Source of the DNA: Gammaproteobacteria bacterium
GTDB taxonomy: Bacteria; Pseudomonadota; Gammaproteobacteria; Xanthomonadales; Xanthomonadaceae
Direction of reading: 5' to 3'
Length of the DNA: 6,859 bases
NCBI GenBank assembly: GCA_024642445.1
Contig: JAHEBG010000060.1
Coordinates: forward strand, 1-6,859
This document shows, one piece after another, positions 1-6,634 of the stretch; the stretch's first letter is position 1, and each line of letters opens with the position of its first letter. The notes below the pieces were generated by a model, which saw nothing but the letters and a program-made list of their open reading frames with translations, had not been told where the DNA came from and ran no database searches. The translations under genes and the position numbers were made by a program.

Positions 1-290
1 CGAAGGCCGGGAACGTCGCCACGCATGGTGGCTTCACGCAGCTTGCTGCGGCCGAGGCCGAACTTGCTGTACACGCCGCGGGAGCGGCCGGTGAGTTCGC
101 AGCGGTTGCGTACGCGTGCCGGTGACGAATCACGCGGCAGTTTCTGCAATTTGATCACTGCGGTTTCTTTTTCTTCGTACGTTGCGGTGGTGCTGGCGAT
201 GATTTTCTTCAGCTCAGCGCGCTTGGCAGCGTATTTCAGTACCAGTTTTTTCCGCTTTACATCGCGGTTAACCATTGACGTTTTGGCCAT
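1..290 (-). CDS. rpsN: 30S ribosomal protein S14 (3' end cut by window edge)
   Basis: S14 binds the 3' major domain of 16S rRNA in the 30S head, next to S3, S10 and S19. Reading from the ATG at 290 down gives [20 protein letters not shown], then [15 protein letters not shown] and [21 protein letters not shown], all matching the S14 family. About 96 codons are present; E. coli S14 has 101 residues, so only the last few residues and the stop lie outside the window. Only one cysteine (RNRCELTGR) is seen in the conserved C-terminal part, with no CxxC pairs, so this is the zinc-free 'long' form rather than the short zinc-binding form. It follows rplE by 12 bp, with GAGG five bases before the ATG. 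The frame has no internal stop. Identification is secure. Confidence 0.97.
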   Translation of the reverse strand, partial: MAKTSMVNRDVKRKKLVLKYAAKRAELKKIIASTTATYEEKETAVIKLQKLPRDSSPARVRNRCELTGRSRGVYSKFGLGRSKLREATMRGDVPGL

Positions 291-302
291 GTTTGCCTCG
301 AA

Positions 303-848
303 TTAGTTGCGGAAAGGAAAACCGAAAGCCTCTAACAGCGCTTTGGCTTCTTCGTTGGTTTTAGCAGTCGTTGTCACGGCGATATCCATACCGCGCATTG
401 CATCGACGGCATCGAAATCGATTTCCGGGAAAATGATTTGCTCTTTGATGCCCATGTTGTAGTTGCCACGGCCATCGAAAGAACGGCCATTGACGCCACG
501 GAAGTCGCGCACACGCGGCAACGAAACGTTGATGAACCGGTCCAGGAATTCGAACATTTTATCACGGCGCAGGGTGACTTTGCAGCCGATCGGCCAGCCG
601 TCACGGATTTTGAAGCTGGCCACCGAAACGCGTGCGTTGGTGGTGATTGGCTTCTGACCCGAAATCTTGGCCATGTCGGCCACGGCGTTTTCCAGGATTT
701 TCTTGTTGCCTACGGCTTCACCGACACCCATGTTCAGGGTGATTTTGCTCAGGCGAGGCACCATCATTACGTTCTTGTAACCGAATTTTTCGATCATTTT
801 CGGTACAACAACGTCTTTATACATTTTTTCCAAACGCGTATTGCTCAT
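303..848 (-). CDS. rplE: 50S ribosomal protein L5
   Basis: L5 binds 5S rRNA and the central protuberance of 23S rRNA and contacts the P-site tRNA and S13 at the intersubunit bridge. The 181-residue product fits the usual length (E. coli 179). Visible family stretches are [14 protein letters not shown] (residues about 33-46), [50 protein letters not shown] and the C-terminal AFGFPFRN. The ATG at 848 is 8 bases after an AAGGA that overlaps the stop of rplX. Two further ATGs lie 5 and 8 bases upstream but are out of frame. In E. coli the start of this gene is where S8 represses the spc operon; two small hairpins occur just upstream here (862-876 and 879-890), but no S8 site could be recognised by eye. 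Confidence 0.98.
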   Translation of the reverse strand: MSNTRLEKMYKDVVVPKMIEKFGYKNVMMVPRLSKITLNMGVGEAVGNKKILENAVADMAKISGQKPITTNARVSVASFKIRDGWPIGCKVTLRRDKMFEFLDRFINVSLPRVRDFRGVNGRSFDGRGNYNMGIKEQIIFPEIDFDAVDAMRGMDIAVTTTAKTNEEAKALLEAFGFPFRN

Positions 849-859
849 GTCATCATTCC

Positions 860-1174
860 TTAGGCGTCAATCGCCTCACCGCTCGAGCGGAACACACGCA
901 GTTTGCGTCCATCCTCGAGCACTTTAAAACCAACCTTGTCGCCTTTGCCCGAAACCGGGTTCAGCAACATGACGTTGGACGCATGAATCGGCGCTTCGCG
1001 CTCGATGATGCCACCGGCCTGTCCAGCTTGCGGATTGGCCTTGGTATGGCGTTTGATGATGTTGACGTTCTGAACGACGACTTTCTCGCCGGCCACACGC
1101 ACCACTTCACCTTTCTTGCCTTTGTCGGCTCCGGCGATCACGATCACCTGGTCGCCTTTACGGATACGGTTCAT
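860..1174 (-). CDS. rplX: 50S ribosomal protein L24
   Basis: L24 is an assembly initiator of the large subunit; it binds near the 5' end of 23S rRNA and lies beside the exit of the peptide tunnel. The 104-residue product equals the E. coli length. An N-terminal KOW motif covers residues about 6-33 ([19 protein letters not shown]), followed by [13 protein letters not shown] and the conserved [14 protein letters not shown]. The ATG at 1174 has AAGGA six bases upstream, and the gap from rplN is 14 bp. The last codons overlap a pair of short inverted repeats before rplE. There are no oddities in the protein. Confidence 0.98.
   Translation of the reverse strand: MNRIRKGDQVIVIAGADKGKKGEVVRVAGEKVVVQNVNIIKRHTKANPQAGQAGGIIEREAPIHASNVMLLNPVSGKGDKVGFKVLEDGRKLRVFRSSGEAIDA
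862..890 (-). other. Two small tandem hairpins before rplE start
   Basis: Within the last codons of rplX, bases 879-890 are a perfect 12-base palindrome (CCGCTCGAGCGG), and 862-876 form a perfect 5-bp stem (AGGCG/CGCCT in the mRNA) with a 5-base loop. The second stem ends on the rplX stop codon and touches the AAGGA of rplE. The position corresponds to the region where E. coli S8 binds spc mRNA. Whether these hairpins form or bind S8 is not shown; GC-rich coding sequence can give such stems by chance. Confidence 0.3.
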
Positions 1175-1188
1175 AATTCTTCCTTCGC

Positions 1189-1557
1189 TCAGAGCACTTC
1201 AGGGGCCAGCGAAACAATCTTCATGAACTTCTCGGTGCGCAACTCACGGGTTACTGGCCCGAAAATGCGGGTACCGATTGGTTCCTGCTTATTGTTCAGC
1301 AGCACGGCGGCATTGCCATCGAAACGGATCAGCGAGCCATCGCCACGGCGCACACCCGAACGGGTACGGACCACAACGGCGTCATACACTTCGCCTTTCT
1401 TGACTTTACCGCGGGGGATGGCGGCCTTAACGGTGACTTTGATGATGTCGCCGATATGGGCGTAACGGCGTTTGGAACCGCCCAACACCTTGATGCACAT
1501 CATTTCTTTCGCGCCGGAATTATCGGCGGCTTCGAGGTAGCTTTGTACCTGGATCAT
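1189..1557 (-). CDS. rplN: 50S ribosomal protein L14
   Basis: L14 is a beta-barrel protein on the subunit interface of the 50S subunit; it contacts L19, forms bridges to 16S rRNA, and is the docking site of the silencing factor RsfS in bacteria that have it. The 122-residue product matches the family (E. coli 123), with [20 protein letters not shown] at the N-terminus, the family stretch [20 protein letters not shown] in the middle and [13 protein letters not shown] near the end. The ATG at 1557 has a strong GAGGAG seven bases upstream. In E. coli this is the first gene of the spc operon, behind its own promoter; here only 15 bp separate it from rpsQ, so it is probably co-transcribed with the S10 genes. 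Confidence 0.98.
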   Translation of the reverse strand: MIQVQSYLEAADNSGAKEMMCIKVLGGSKRRYAHIGDIIKVTVKAAIPRGKVKKGEVYDAVVVRTRSGVRRGDGSLIRFDGNAAVLLNNKQEPIGTRIFGPVTRELRTEKFMKIVSLAPEVL

Positions 1558-1572
1558 ACTCGGTCTCCTCGC

Positions 1573-1836
1573 TTATTCGGCTGCACGGGTGATCACTTCG
1601 ACCACCTGCCAGTTCTTGGTTTTAGACATCGGGCGGCATTCGGATACGCGCACCAGGTCACCTTCATTACAGGTGTTGGTTTCATCGTGTGCGTGCAGCT
1701 TGGTCGAACGGCGCAGGTACTTGCCATACAGGGCATGCTTAACCTGACGCTCAACAAGAACCGTTACCGTTTTATTCATTTTGTTGCTAACTACGCGTCC
1801 TTCGACGGTGCGCAACTGCTTAGTCTTCTCGGTCAT
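1573..1836 (-). CDS. rpsQ: 30S ribosomal protein S17
   Basis: S17 is a primary 16S rRNA binding protein of the 30S body with an OB fold; it helps fold the 5' domain. The product has 87 residues (E. coli 84). Recognisable are [16 protein letters not shown] (residues about 9-24), the loop [20 protein letters not shown] and the family signature region [18 protein letters not shown] (residues about 59-76). The signature position before the serine is Met where the usual pattern has Leu, Ile or Val, a mild change. The ATG at 1836 is preceded by AGGG with 7 bases spacing, weaker than for most neighbours, and the gap from rpmC is 13 bp. It is the last gene of the S10 operon in the E. coli scheme. Confidence 0.98.
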   Translation of the reverse strand: MTEKTKQLRTVEGRVVSNKMNKTVTVLVERQVKHALYGKYLRRSTKLHAHDETNTCNEGDLVRVSECRPMSKTKNWQVVEVITRAAE

Positions 1837-1849
1837 GGTAAAGCCCTAG

Positions 1850-2035
1850 TTACTTGGTGTTGGCCAACAGCATGTTGACGCGCGCAATTTCACGGCGGAC
1901 ACGGCTGATGTCATGGGTTTTGGCGAGCTGGCCCGTTGTTTTCTGCATACGGAGCGAAAATTGCTCCTTGTGCAGATCCAACAGATGGGCTTTCAGATCA
2001 GCCGCGGATTTTTGACGCAATTCTTTAAGTTCCAT
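1850..2035 (-). CDS. rpmC: 50S ribosomal protein L29
   Basis: L29 is a small two-helix protein beside the peptide exit; with L23 it forms the docking platform for trigger factor and SRP. The 61-residue product fits the family (E. coli 63): [20 protein letters not shown], then [14 protein letters not shown] and the characteristic [15 protein letters not shown]. Its ATG shares one base with the rplP stop codon (TAATG). The sequence before it (GGACGGTGCGCTA) holds only a weak Shine-Dalgarno match, so translation probably depends on ribosomes finishing rplP. That coupling is inferred from the overlap. Confidence 0.97.
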   Translation of the reverse strand: MELKELRQKSAADLKAHLLDLHKEQFSLRMQKTTGQLAKTHDISRVRREIARVNMLLANTK

Positions 2036-2448
2036 TAGCGCACCGTCCGGACCACGAAGGTGGTCTGTACTGAGAGTTTGGCGGCCGCCAGACGGAAGGC
2101 TTCACGAGCCGTCACTTCTGGGATGCCTTCGATTTCATACAACATGCGACCCGGTTGAATCTGGGCTACCCAATATTCCACGTTGCCTTTACCGGCGCCC
2201 ATGCGGACCTCGATAGGCTTTTTGGTAATCGGCTTGTCCGGAAACACGCGGATCCACAACTTGCCGCCGCGCTTGACGTAGCGGCTGACCGTACGGCGAG
2301 CGGCTTCAATCTGGCGTGCGGTAATGGCACCGTGGGTGGTTGCTTTCAAGCCATACTCGCCGAAGCTGACAGCCGAAGCATTCCAGCTCAGACCGTCGTT
2401 GCGGCCCTTGAACTGTTTGCGGTACTTTGTACGTTTAGGTTGCAACAT
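2035..2448 (-). CDS. rplP: 50S ribosomal protein L16
   Basis: L16 joins late in 50S assembly and helps position A-site tRNA near the peptidyl transferase centre. The 137-residue product (E. coli 136) begins [20 protein letters not shown] and contains [47 protein letters not shown] and [12 protein letters not shown]. Arg82 in the EVRMG stretch aligns with E. coli Arg81, the residue hydroxylated by YcfD/RoxA, so the modification target is present; whether this organism has the enzyme cannot be seen. The ATG at 2448 lies 5 bp from the rpsC stop. The Shine-Dalgarno GAGGT runs into that stop codon, seven bases before the start. The 3' end overlaps rpmC by one base. Confidence 0.98.
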   Translation of the reverse strand: MLQPKRTKYRKQFKGRNDGLSWNASAVSFGEYGLKATTHGAITARQIEAARRTVSRYVKRGGKLWIRVFPDKPITKKPIEVRMGAGKGNVEYWVAQIQPGRMLYEIEGIPEVTAREAFRLAAAKLSVQTTFVVRTVR

Positions 2449-2453
2449 TTCAA

Positions 2454-3158
2454 TTACCTCGCTTCACGGGCAGGACGCGAAGAACGCTGCGGTGCGGCAT
2501 CTTCTACTTTTTCCTGGCCAACTTGGCTGAAGTCGAACACTTCGCCTTTATAAATCCAGACCTTGACACCGATGATGCCGTAGGTTGTGGCGGCTTCGGC
2601 AGTACCGTAGTCGATGTCGGCACGCAGGGTGTGCAGAGGCACGCGGCCTTCGCGGTACCACTCCGAACGGGCGATTTCAGCACCGTTCAAACGGCCGCCA
2701 ACATTGACCTTGATGCCCAATGCACCGAGGCGCATGGCATTGCCAACAGCACGCTTCATGGCGCGGCGGAACATGATACGACGCTCCAGCTGCTGTGCAA
2801 TGGACTCTGCAACCAGTTGTGCGTCGAGTTCAGGCTTACGGACTTCGGCAACGTTGATGTGCGCAGGAACGCCCATCAGATCGGAGACTTCTTTTTTCAG
2901 TTTTTCGATATCTTCACCGCGTTTGCCGATCACTACACCCGGACGGGCGGTGTGAATGGTGACGCGTGCGGTTTTGGCCGGACGCTCGATGCTGATTTTC
3001 GAAATACCGGCTTGTGCCAGCTTCTTGCGCAGCATGTCACGGACTTTGATGTCTGCGACCAGGAATTGACCATATTCGCCTTTTTTGGCGAACCATTTCG
3101 AATTCCAATCCTTGGAGATGCCGAGGCGGATACCGGTTGGATGTACTTTATGACCCAT
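2454..3158 (-). CDS. rpsC: 30S ribosomal protein S3
   Basis: S3 sits in the 30S head at the mRNA entry channel with S4 and S5 and takes part in mRNA unwinding. The product has 234 residues (E. coli 233). The N-terminus [14 protein letters not shown] is the family's universal start. A type-2 KH domain covers roughly residues 39-107, with its GXXG loop at 78-81 ([10 protein letters not shown]). Arg131, Arg132 and Lys135, linked to helicase activity in E. coli, are conserved (MFRRAMKR). The C-terminal domain includes [17 protein letters not shown] and [10 protein letters not shown], followed by a variable charged tail. The frame stays open 36 bases upstream into rplV, but the ATG at 3158 is chosen because of the family N-terminus and an AAGGG 8 bases before it. 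The gap from rplV is 4 bp. Confidence 0.98.
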   Translation of the reverse strand: MGHKVHPTGIRLGISKDWNSKWFAKKGEYGQFLVADIKVRDMLRKKLAQAGISKISIERPAKTARVTIHTARPGVVIGKRGEDIEKLKKEVSDLMGVPAHINVAEVRKPELDAQLVAESIAQQLERRIMFRRAMKRAVGNAMRLGALGIKVNVGGRLNGAEIARSEWYREGRVPLHTLRADIDYGTAEAATTYGIIGVKVWIYKGEVFDFSQVGQEKVEDAAPQRSSRPAREAR

Positions 3159-3162
3159 CGTT

Positions 3163-3504
3163 TTAGCCCTTAACCTTTTTGCCGGAGCCCACAACCACGG
3201 TGATGTGGCTGGTGCGCTTGGAGATACGTGTTCCGCGGCCTTTGGCGCGGGCCATGAAACGCTTCAAAATCGGACCCTCGTCGACCATGATGGTGGCGAC
3301 ATTGAGTTCATCGACATCGGCGCCGTCGTTGTTTTCGGCGTTGCTGGTGGCTGACCACAGCACTTTGTAGATGATGTGCGCAGCTTTTTTATCGCTGAAT
3401 TTCAGCAGATCCAAAGCGCGTGTCACCGGCATGCCACGGACCTGATCGGCGACCAGGCGGGCTTTCTGCGGCGAAATGCGGGATGAACGGAGAATTGCTT
3501 TCAT
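3163..3504 (-). CDS. rplV: 50S ribosomal protein L22
   Basis: L22 spans the large subunit; its long beta hairpin lines the peptide exit tunnel opposite L4 and is a known site of macrolide resistance changes. The product has 113 residues (E. coli 110). The N-terminal part is [16 protein letters not shown], the helix region contains [14 protein letters not shown] and [18 protein letters not shown], and the end of the hairpin reads RTSHITVVV. The tunnel hairpin is full length, with no deletion at the position of the E. coli MKR deletion. Around residues 46-54 it reads YKVLWSATS, where relatives have the conserved LESAIA-like pattern; Trp50 is unusual. The ATG at 3504 has AAGGGG seven bases upstream. 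No good start lies upstream before the stop of rpsS 11 bp away. Confidence 0.97.
   Translation of the reverse strand: MKAILRSSRISPQKARLVADQVRGMPVTRALDLLKFSDKKAAHIIYKVLWSATSNAENNDGADVDELNVATIMVDEGPILKRFMARAKGRGTRISKRTSHITVVVGSGKKVKG
3167..3171 (-). promoter_or_regulatory. Ribosome binding site fixing the rpsC start
   Basis: AAGGG on the minus strand lies inside the last codons of rplV, 8 bases before the rpsC ATG at 3158. It supports that start over an in-frame upstream start 12 codons earlier, which would add residues that no S3 family member carries. Confidence 0.75.
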
Positions 3505-3515
3505 GATTCGACCCC

Positions 3516-3785
3516 TTATTTACCGGACTTCTTATCGCCGCCGTGACCTTTGAAGGTACGCGTCAATGCGAATTCGCCCAATTTGTGACCCACCATGTTT
3601 TCATTCACGAGAACCGGAACATGCACCTTGCCGTTATGCACGGCAATGGTGAATCCGACCATCTCGGGAAGAACCATGGAACGACGCGACCAAGTCTTGA
3701 TCGGCTTTTTGCTGGTGCCCGCTGCTTCCACTTTCTTGATCAAGTGGTGGTCAACGAACGGACCTTTCTTTAATGAACGTGCCAT
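3516..3785 (-). CDS. rpsS: 30S ribosomal protein S19
   Basis: S19 binds the 3' domain of 16S rRNA in the 30S head, pairs with S13, and reaches the A-site tRNA and the intersubunit bridge. The product has 89 residues (E. coli 92). It starts [20 protein letters not shown], continues with [16 protein letters not shown], and holds the family signature around [19 protein letters not shown] (residues about 60-78), with a short basic tail. The ATG at 3785 lies 6 bp after the rplB stop; an AGAGGT inside the rplB end is about nine bases from the start. Nothing is out of the ordinary. Confidence 0.98.
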   Translation of the reverse strand: MARSLKKGPFVDHHLIKKVEAAGTSKKPIKTWSRRSMVLPEMVGFTIAVHNGKVHVPVLVNENMVGHKLGEFALTRTFKGHGGDKKSGK

Positions 3786-3791
3786 TGCCTA

Positions 3792-4619
3792 TCAACCTCT
3801 GCGATCGCGCACGATGAACTTCTGTGTGCGCTTGTTCTTACGAGTTTTGTAACCCTTAGCCGGGGTACCCCATGGGGACACCGGATGTGGATTACCCTGA
3901 CCTGCTTTCGCCTCACCACCGCCGTGCGGATGGTCGACCGGGTTCATAGCCGCGCCGCGGACGGTCGGCTTGATGCCGCGCCAACGTTTCGCACCGGCTT
4001 TACCCAGTTTTTCGAGGCTGTGCTCGACGTTGCCGACTTCGCCGATGGTGGCGTAGCAATCAACGGGCACTTTACGCATTTCACCGGAACGAAGACGCAG
4101 CGTTGCATAACCACCCTCACGGGTAATCAGCTGGGCGCCGGCACCGGCAGCACGTGCCATTTGGGCACCCTTGCCAGGCTTCATTTCAATGCAATGTACG
4201 GTCGAACCGATGGGCATATTGCGCAACGGCAGAGCGTTACCGGCCTTGATCGGCGCATCTTTGCCGGCAATCAACTGATCGCCCGCCTGCAGACCTTTCG
4301 GTGCGATGATGTAACGGCGCTCGCCGTCGGCATAGCACAGCAGTGCGATATGCGCGGTACGGTTTGGATCGTATTCAATGCGCTCAACGCGGGCTGGAAT
4401 GCCCTCTTTGTTGCGCTTGAAGTCGATGATGCGGTAGGCCTGCTTGTGACCACCACCGATATGACGGGTGGTGATACGGCCGTGGTTGTTACGACCACCG
4501 GTTTTGGATTTCTTTTCGACCAATGCTTCCAGCGGGCCGCCCTTGTGAAGGCCGGCAGTGGAAACTCGGACCATGGCGCGACGGCCAGGCGAAGTCGGTT
4601 TAAATGTCATCAATGCCAT
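3792..4619 (-). CDS. rplB: 50S ribosomal protein L2
   Basis: L2 is a core 23S rRNA binding protein needed for subunit joining and peptidyl transferase activity. The product has 275 residues (E. coli 273). In order: [13 protein letters not shown] at the N-terminus, [20 protein letters not shown] (residues 41-60), the OB-fold and SH3-like domains with [17 protein letters not shown] and [12 protein letters not shown], then [14 protein letters not shown]. The HPHGGGE motif is at residues 230-236; His230 aligns with the E. coli histidine (His229 in mature numbering) implicated in activity near the peptidyl transferase centre. A basic tail ([17 protein letters not shown]) closes the protein. The ATG at 4619 has GAGG eight bases upstream, overlapping the rplW stop codon, with a 10-bp gap. 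Confidence 0.99.
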   Translation of the reverse strand: MALMTFKPTSPGRRAMVRVSTAGLHKGGPLEALVEKKSKTGGRNNHGRITTRHIGGGHKQAYRIIDFKRNKEGIPARVERIEYDPNRTAHIALLCYADGERRYIIAPKGLQAGDQLIAGKDAPIKAGNALPLRNMPIGSTVHCIEMKPGKGAQMARAAGAGAQLITREGGYATLRLRSGEMRKVPVDCYATIGEVGNVEHSLEKLGKAGAKRWRGIKPTVRGAAMNPVDHPHGGGEAKAGQGNPHPVSPWGTPAKGYKTRKNKRTQKFIVRDRRG

Positions 4620-4629
4620 GGGTTATGCC

Positions 4630-4923
4630 TCAGGCCTTTGCCATTACGTCGATCGATTGGCCTTCGGCCAAGCGAACGTATGCTTTACGCCAGTCACCGC
4701 GACGGCCAGCGCGATTTTTGAAAGACTTGGATTTGCCCTTCACATTCAACACATTGACCGATTCGACTTTAACGCTGAACAACGACTCGACGGCGGACTT
4801 GACGTCAGCCTTGGTCGCGGTCTTCGCTACTTCGAACACGTACTGGTTATCTTCTTGAATCCGTGCGGTCTTTTCAGACACGCGCGGGGCGCGAATTACT
4901 TGGAGAAGCTTTGCCGAACTCAT
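4630..4923 (-). CDS. rplW: 50S ribosomal protein L23
   Basis: L23 lies at the peptide tunnel exit and is the main docking site for trigger factor and SRP. The 97-residue product reads [20 protein letters not shown] at the N-terminus, then [15 protein letters not shown] (residues about 34-48) and [20 protein letters not shown], ending [16 protein letters not shown] recall a very similar sequence in xanthomonads, which is the best lineage clue in the window. The frame can be read from a GTG at 4932, but that codon overlaps the Shine-Dalgarno GAGGAG; the ATG at 4923, eight bases after it, is the likely start. Start and rplD stop overlap as ATGA, a usual sign of coupled translation. Trigger factor's docking glutamate (E. 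coli Glu18) corresponds to Glu17 in VSEK. Confidence 0.98.
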   Translation of the reverse strand: MSSAKLLQVIRAPRVSEKTARIQEDNQYVFEVAKTATKADVKSAVESLFSVKVESVNVLNVKGKSKSFKNRAGRRGDWRKAYVRLAEGQSIDVMAKA

Positions 4924-5522
4924 GCCAACCACTCCTCTACTTTCTTGACGGCATCGGCCGTCATGACCACGTGCTGAGCACCGACCAGAGCGGCCGGATC
5001 AAGACCCTGAACATCACGGATCTGCACGTACGGGATATTGCGAGCCGCCAAGTACAGGTTCTCGGAACCGTTCTCGGTGACGATCAACGGACGGCCAACT
5101 TTCATTTCTTCCAGTTTGGCGACCAACGATTTGGTTTTGGCATCGGCTACATCGATGTCATCGACCACGGTCAGGCGGGACTGACGGTTCAATTCCGACA
5201 GAATCACGCTGATAGCGGCGCGGTACATCTTCTTGTTGACCTTTTGCTCGAAGCTGCGTGGCTTTGCGGCAAAGGTGACACCACCGCCGATGAAAATCGG
5301 TGCACGGTAATCGCCGTGACGGGCGCCGCCGCCTTTCTGCTTCTTGAATTTCTTGGTAGTACCGGATACTTCGGCGCGGGACAGCTGCGCTTTGGTACCG
5401 GCACGACCGGCGTTGCGGAAAGCCACAACCACCTGGTGCACCAAGTCACGATTGAAATCACGGCCGAATACGGTGTCGGAAACCGACAACGCCTGACCAC
5501 TACCTAATACTGAGAGTTCCAT
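4920..5522 (-). CDS. rplD: 50S ribosomal protein L4
   Basis: L4 binds domain I of 23S rRNA and sends a long loop into the peptide exit tunnel. In E. coli it also represses the S10 operon through the rpsJ leader, by early termination and translational block. The 200-residue product (E. coli 201) has [20 protein letters not shown] (residues 20-39), the tunnel loop around [17 protein letters not shown] and [10 protein letters not shown] (42-70), [20 protein letters not shown], and the C-terminal [16 protein letters not shown]. Lys63, a macrolide resistance position in E. coli, is kept, but the next stretch is one residue shorter than the E. coli QKGTGRARSG and lacks its Arg67. The ATG at 5522 has AAGGAG six bases upstream; the gap from rplC is 10 bp. 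The end overlaps rplW by four bases. Confidence 0.98.
   Translation of the reverse strand: MELSVLGSGQALSVSDTVFGRDFNRDLVHQVVVAFRNAGRAGTKAQLSRAEVSGTTKKFKKQKGGGARHGDYRAPIFIGGGVTFAAKPRSFEQKVNKKMYRAAISVILSELNRQSRLTVVDDIDVADAKTKSLVAKLEEMKVGRPLIVTENGSENLYLAARNIPYVQIRDVQGLDPAALVGAQHVVMTADAVKKVEEWLA
4932..4937 (-). promoter_or_regulatory. Ribosome binding site fixing the rplW start
   Basis: GAGGAG on the minus strand, inside the last codons of rplD, ends 8 bases before the rplW ATG at 4923. A possible in-frame GTG start at 4932 overlaps this element and has no comparable site before it, so the shorter 97-residue L23 is preferred. Confidence 0.8.
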
Positions 5523-5532
5523 GGCTTACTCC

Positions 5533-6183
5533 TTAACCTTTCGAGCCCGGACGGACGATGACATCGCCGCCTGGAGCGCCCGGAACGGCACCGCGAACGG
5601 CAATCAAACCGCGCTCGGCATCGACCTTGATAACTTCAAGGTTCTGCGTGCTTTGGTTCACTGCGCCCATGTGGCCGGACATTTTTTTGCCCGGAAAAAC
5701 GCGACCTGGGGTTTGGCGCTGACCGATCGAACCTGGGGAACGATGGGACAACGAGTTACCGTGGGTGGCATCGCCCATTTTGAAGTTGTAACGCTTGATG
5801 GTGCCCTGGAAGCCTTTACCCTTGGTAACGCCCTGCACGTCAACAATCTGACCTACCGAGAAGATGTCGGCTTTGATTTCGCCGCCCACTTCAAAGTTGC
5901 CGAGATCTTTGGCGTCAACGCGGAACTCCCACAAACCACGACCCGACTCCACTTTCGCTTTCGCGTAATGGCCGGTTAACGGCTTGCTGATCAGCGAAGC
6001 ACGCTTGCTGCCGGCAGTCACCTGTACGGCTGAATAGCCGTCGGTTTCCGCGGTTTTGATCTGCGTGATGCGATTCGGGGTGGCTTCGATCAAGGTTACC
6101 GGCACAGACTGGCCGTCTTCGGTGAAGACGCGGGTCATGCCGGCCTTGCGGCCCACTAAACCTAATTGATATTTAACGGTCAT
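5533..6183 (-). CDS. rplC: 50S ribosomal protein L3
   Basis: L3 is one of the first proteins to bind 23S rRNA (3' end) and sends a loop close to the peptidyl transferase centre. The product has 216 residues (E. coli 209; the N-terminus [20 protein letters not shown] is about six residues longer). Family stretches are GRGLWEFRV (81-89), [15 protein letters not shown] (120-134), [20 protein letters not shown] (138-157) and [16 protein letters not shown]. Gln157 aligns with E. coli Gln150, the residue N5-methylated by PrmB, so the modification site is kept. The ATG at 6183 lies 8 bp after the rpsJ stop. A GAGG overlapping that stop is six bases from the start. Confidence 0.98.
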   Translation of the reverse strand: MTVKYQLGLVGRKAGMTRVFTEDGQSVPVTLIEATPNRITQIKTAETDGYSAVQVTAGSKRASLISKPLTGHYAKAKVESGRGLWEFRVDAKDLGNFEVGGEIKADIFSVGQIVDVQGVTKGKGFQGTIKRYNFKMGDATHGNSLSHRSPGSIGQRQTPGRVFPGKKMSGHMGAVNQSTQNLEVIKVDAERGLIAVRGAVPGAPGGDVIVRPGSKG

Positions 6184-6191
6184 GTCCTACC

Positions 6192-6503
6192 TCAGCTCAG
6201 CTTGATCTGGACATCGACGCCAGCGGCGAGCTCGAGTTTCATGAGCGCATCGACGGTCTTGTCGTTAGGGTCAACGATATCCAATACGCGTTTGTGCGTA
6301 CGGGTTTCGTATTGGTCGCGCGCGTCTTTATCGACGTGCGGCGAGACGAGAATGGTGTAACGTTCGATCTTGGTCGGCAACGGGATCGGACCACGCACTT
6401 GTGCGCCTGTCCGCTTGGCTGTTTCGACAATCTCGCTGGCTGAGCGATCAATAAGACGATGATCGTACGCTTTCAGCCGGATTCGGATTTTTTGATCCGC
6501 CAT
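6192..6503 (-). CDS. rpsJ: 30S ribosomal protein S10 / transcription antitermination factor NusE
   Basis: S10 is a 30S head protein. Outside the ribosome it acts as NusE, which binds NusB on boxA RNA and NusG during antitermination of rRNA transcription. The 103-residue product matches E. coli in length: [20 protein letters not shown], then [20 protein letters not shown] (residues about 24-43), [19 protein letters not shown] and [20 protein letters not shown]. It is the first gene of the cluster. The ATG at 6503 has AAGGA seven bases upstream. The predicted promoter lies about 100 bp upstream, and the leader between contains two hairpins, one with a U7 tract. A further small stem (CGGAT/ATCCG) could form over codons 2-6. 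Confidence 0.99.
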   Translation of the reverse strand: MADQKIRIRLKAYDHRLIDRSASEIVETAKRTGAQVRGPIPLPTKIERYTILVSPHVDKDARDQYETRTHKRVLDIVDPNDKTVDALMKLELAAGVDVQIKLS

Positions 6504-6533
6504 GGCGAATTCCTTCAGTTATAAAGAGCGACA

Positions 6534-6561
6534 GAATCGGAAGCACAGTCGGTTCCGATCC
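6534..6561 (-). other. Leader hairpin just upstream of the rpsJ ribosome binding site
   Basis: The perfect inverted repeat ATCGGAA (6536-6542) / TTCCGAT (6553-6559) extends by a G-U and a G-C pair at its base, giving a 9-bp stem with a 10-base loop in the mRNA. It lies between the U7 tract and the rpsJ Shine-Dalgarno. A role in controlling S10 translation or stabilising the leader is possible but inferred only from position. Confidence 0.5.
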
Positions 6562-6564
6562 CCT

Positions 6565-6599
6565 AAAAAAACTCAGCGAATCAATCCTGATTCACTGAG
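6565..6599 (-). terminator. Intrinsic-terminator-like hairpin with U7 tract
   Basis: In the minus-strand RNA, CUCAGUGAAUCA pairs with UGAUUCGCUGAG (12 pairs including one U-G, loop GGAU), followed directly by seven U (6565-6571). This is the textbook form of a Rho-independent terminator, although the stem is only moderately GC-rich. It would end transcripts reading through from tuf. It also lies just downstream of the predicted rpsJ promoter, so that transcripts from that promoter would start with it; it may act as an attenuator or a 5' stabilising stem. Confidence 0.75.
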
Positions 6600-6605
6600 C
6601 CGTAA

Positions 6606-6634
6606 ATTGTAATACGCAACAAGCCGTCTGTCAA
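6606..6634 (-). promoter_or_regulatory. Sigma70 promoter of the S10 operon
   Basis: On the minus strand the -35 box TTGACA (6629-6634) matches consensus in all six bases. After a 17-bp spacer comes TACAAT (6606-6611), matching TATAAT in five of six. The expected start site is around 6598-6601. It is the only convincing promoter in the window and points at rpsJ about 100 bp away. It is embedded in an imperfect inverted repeat (6612-6650). Strength and start site are inferred from sequence. Confidence 0.8.

Larger units (their letters stand above)
6504..6600 (-). other. Predicted 5' leader of the S10 operon mRNA
   Basis: If transcription starts about 7 bases after the TACAAT box, at or near 6600, the rpsJ mRNA has a leader of about 97 bases. 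It opens with the hairpin at 6572-6599, goes through a U7 run, forms a second hairpin at 6534-6561, and then an unstructured A/U-rich stretch reaches AAGGA and the ATG. In E. coli a longer leader is the target of L4 autoregulation, with an attenuation hairpin followed by one near the start. The two-hairpin layout is similar in outline, but no sequence match to the E. coli L4 target was recognised. Confidence 0.5.

Noticed and set aside
2523..3173. 216-codon open frame on the plus strand, antisense to rpsC
   Set aside because: Shadow of the S3 gene, with no recognisable domain and no promoter or ribosome binding site of its own that I can see.
3159..3194. 12-codon N-terminal extension of rpsC
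   Set aside because: S3 proteins begin with MGHK; the ATG at 3158 has its own Shine-Dalgarno, and the extension only reuses rplV sequence in another frame.
3567..3576. GCGAATTCGC palindrome inside rpsS
   Set aside because: It is only 10 bases, within conserved coding sequence, with no regulatory context; probably chance.
3885..4721. 278-codon open frame on the plus strand, antisense to rplB
   Set aside because: It lies opposite a fully recognised L2 gene. Its protein resembles no family I know, and the codon bias of the sense gene explains the lack of stops.
4924..4932. GTG start of rplW three codons upstream
   Set aside because: The GTG overlaps the GAGGAG that serves the ATG at 4923, and it has no Shine-Dalgarno of its own.
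4863..5507. 214-codon open frame on the plus strand, antisense to rplD
   Set aside because: Shadow of the L4 gene, with the same reasons as for the other antisense frames.
6513..6524. TATAAC-like -10 box just upstream of rpsJ
   Set aside because: No usable -35 box lies 16-18 bp upstream (GTGCTT), and initiation there would start within the Shine-Dalgarno sequence.
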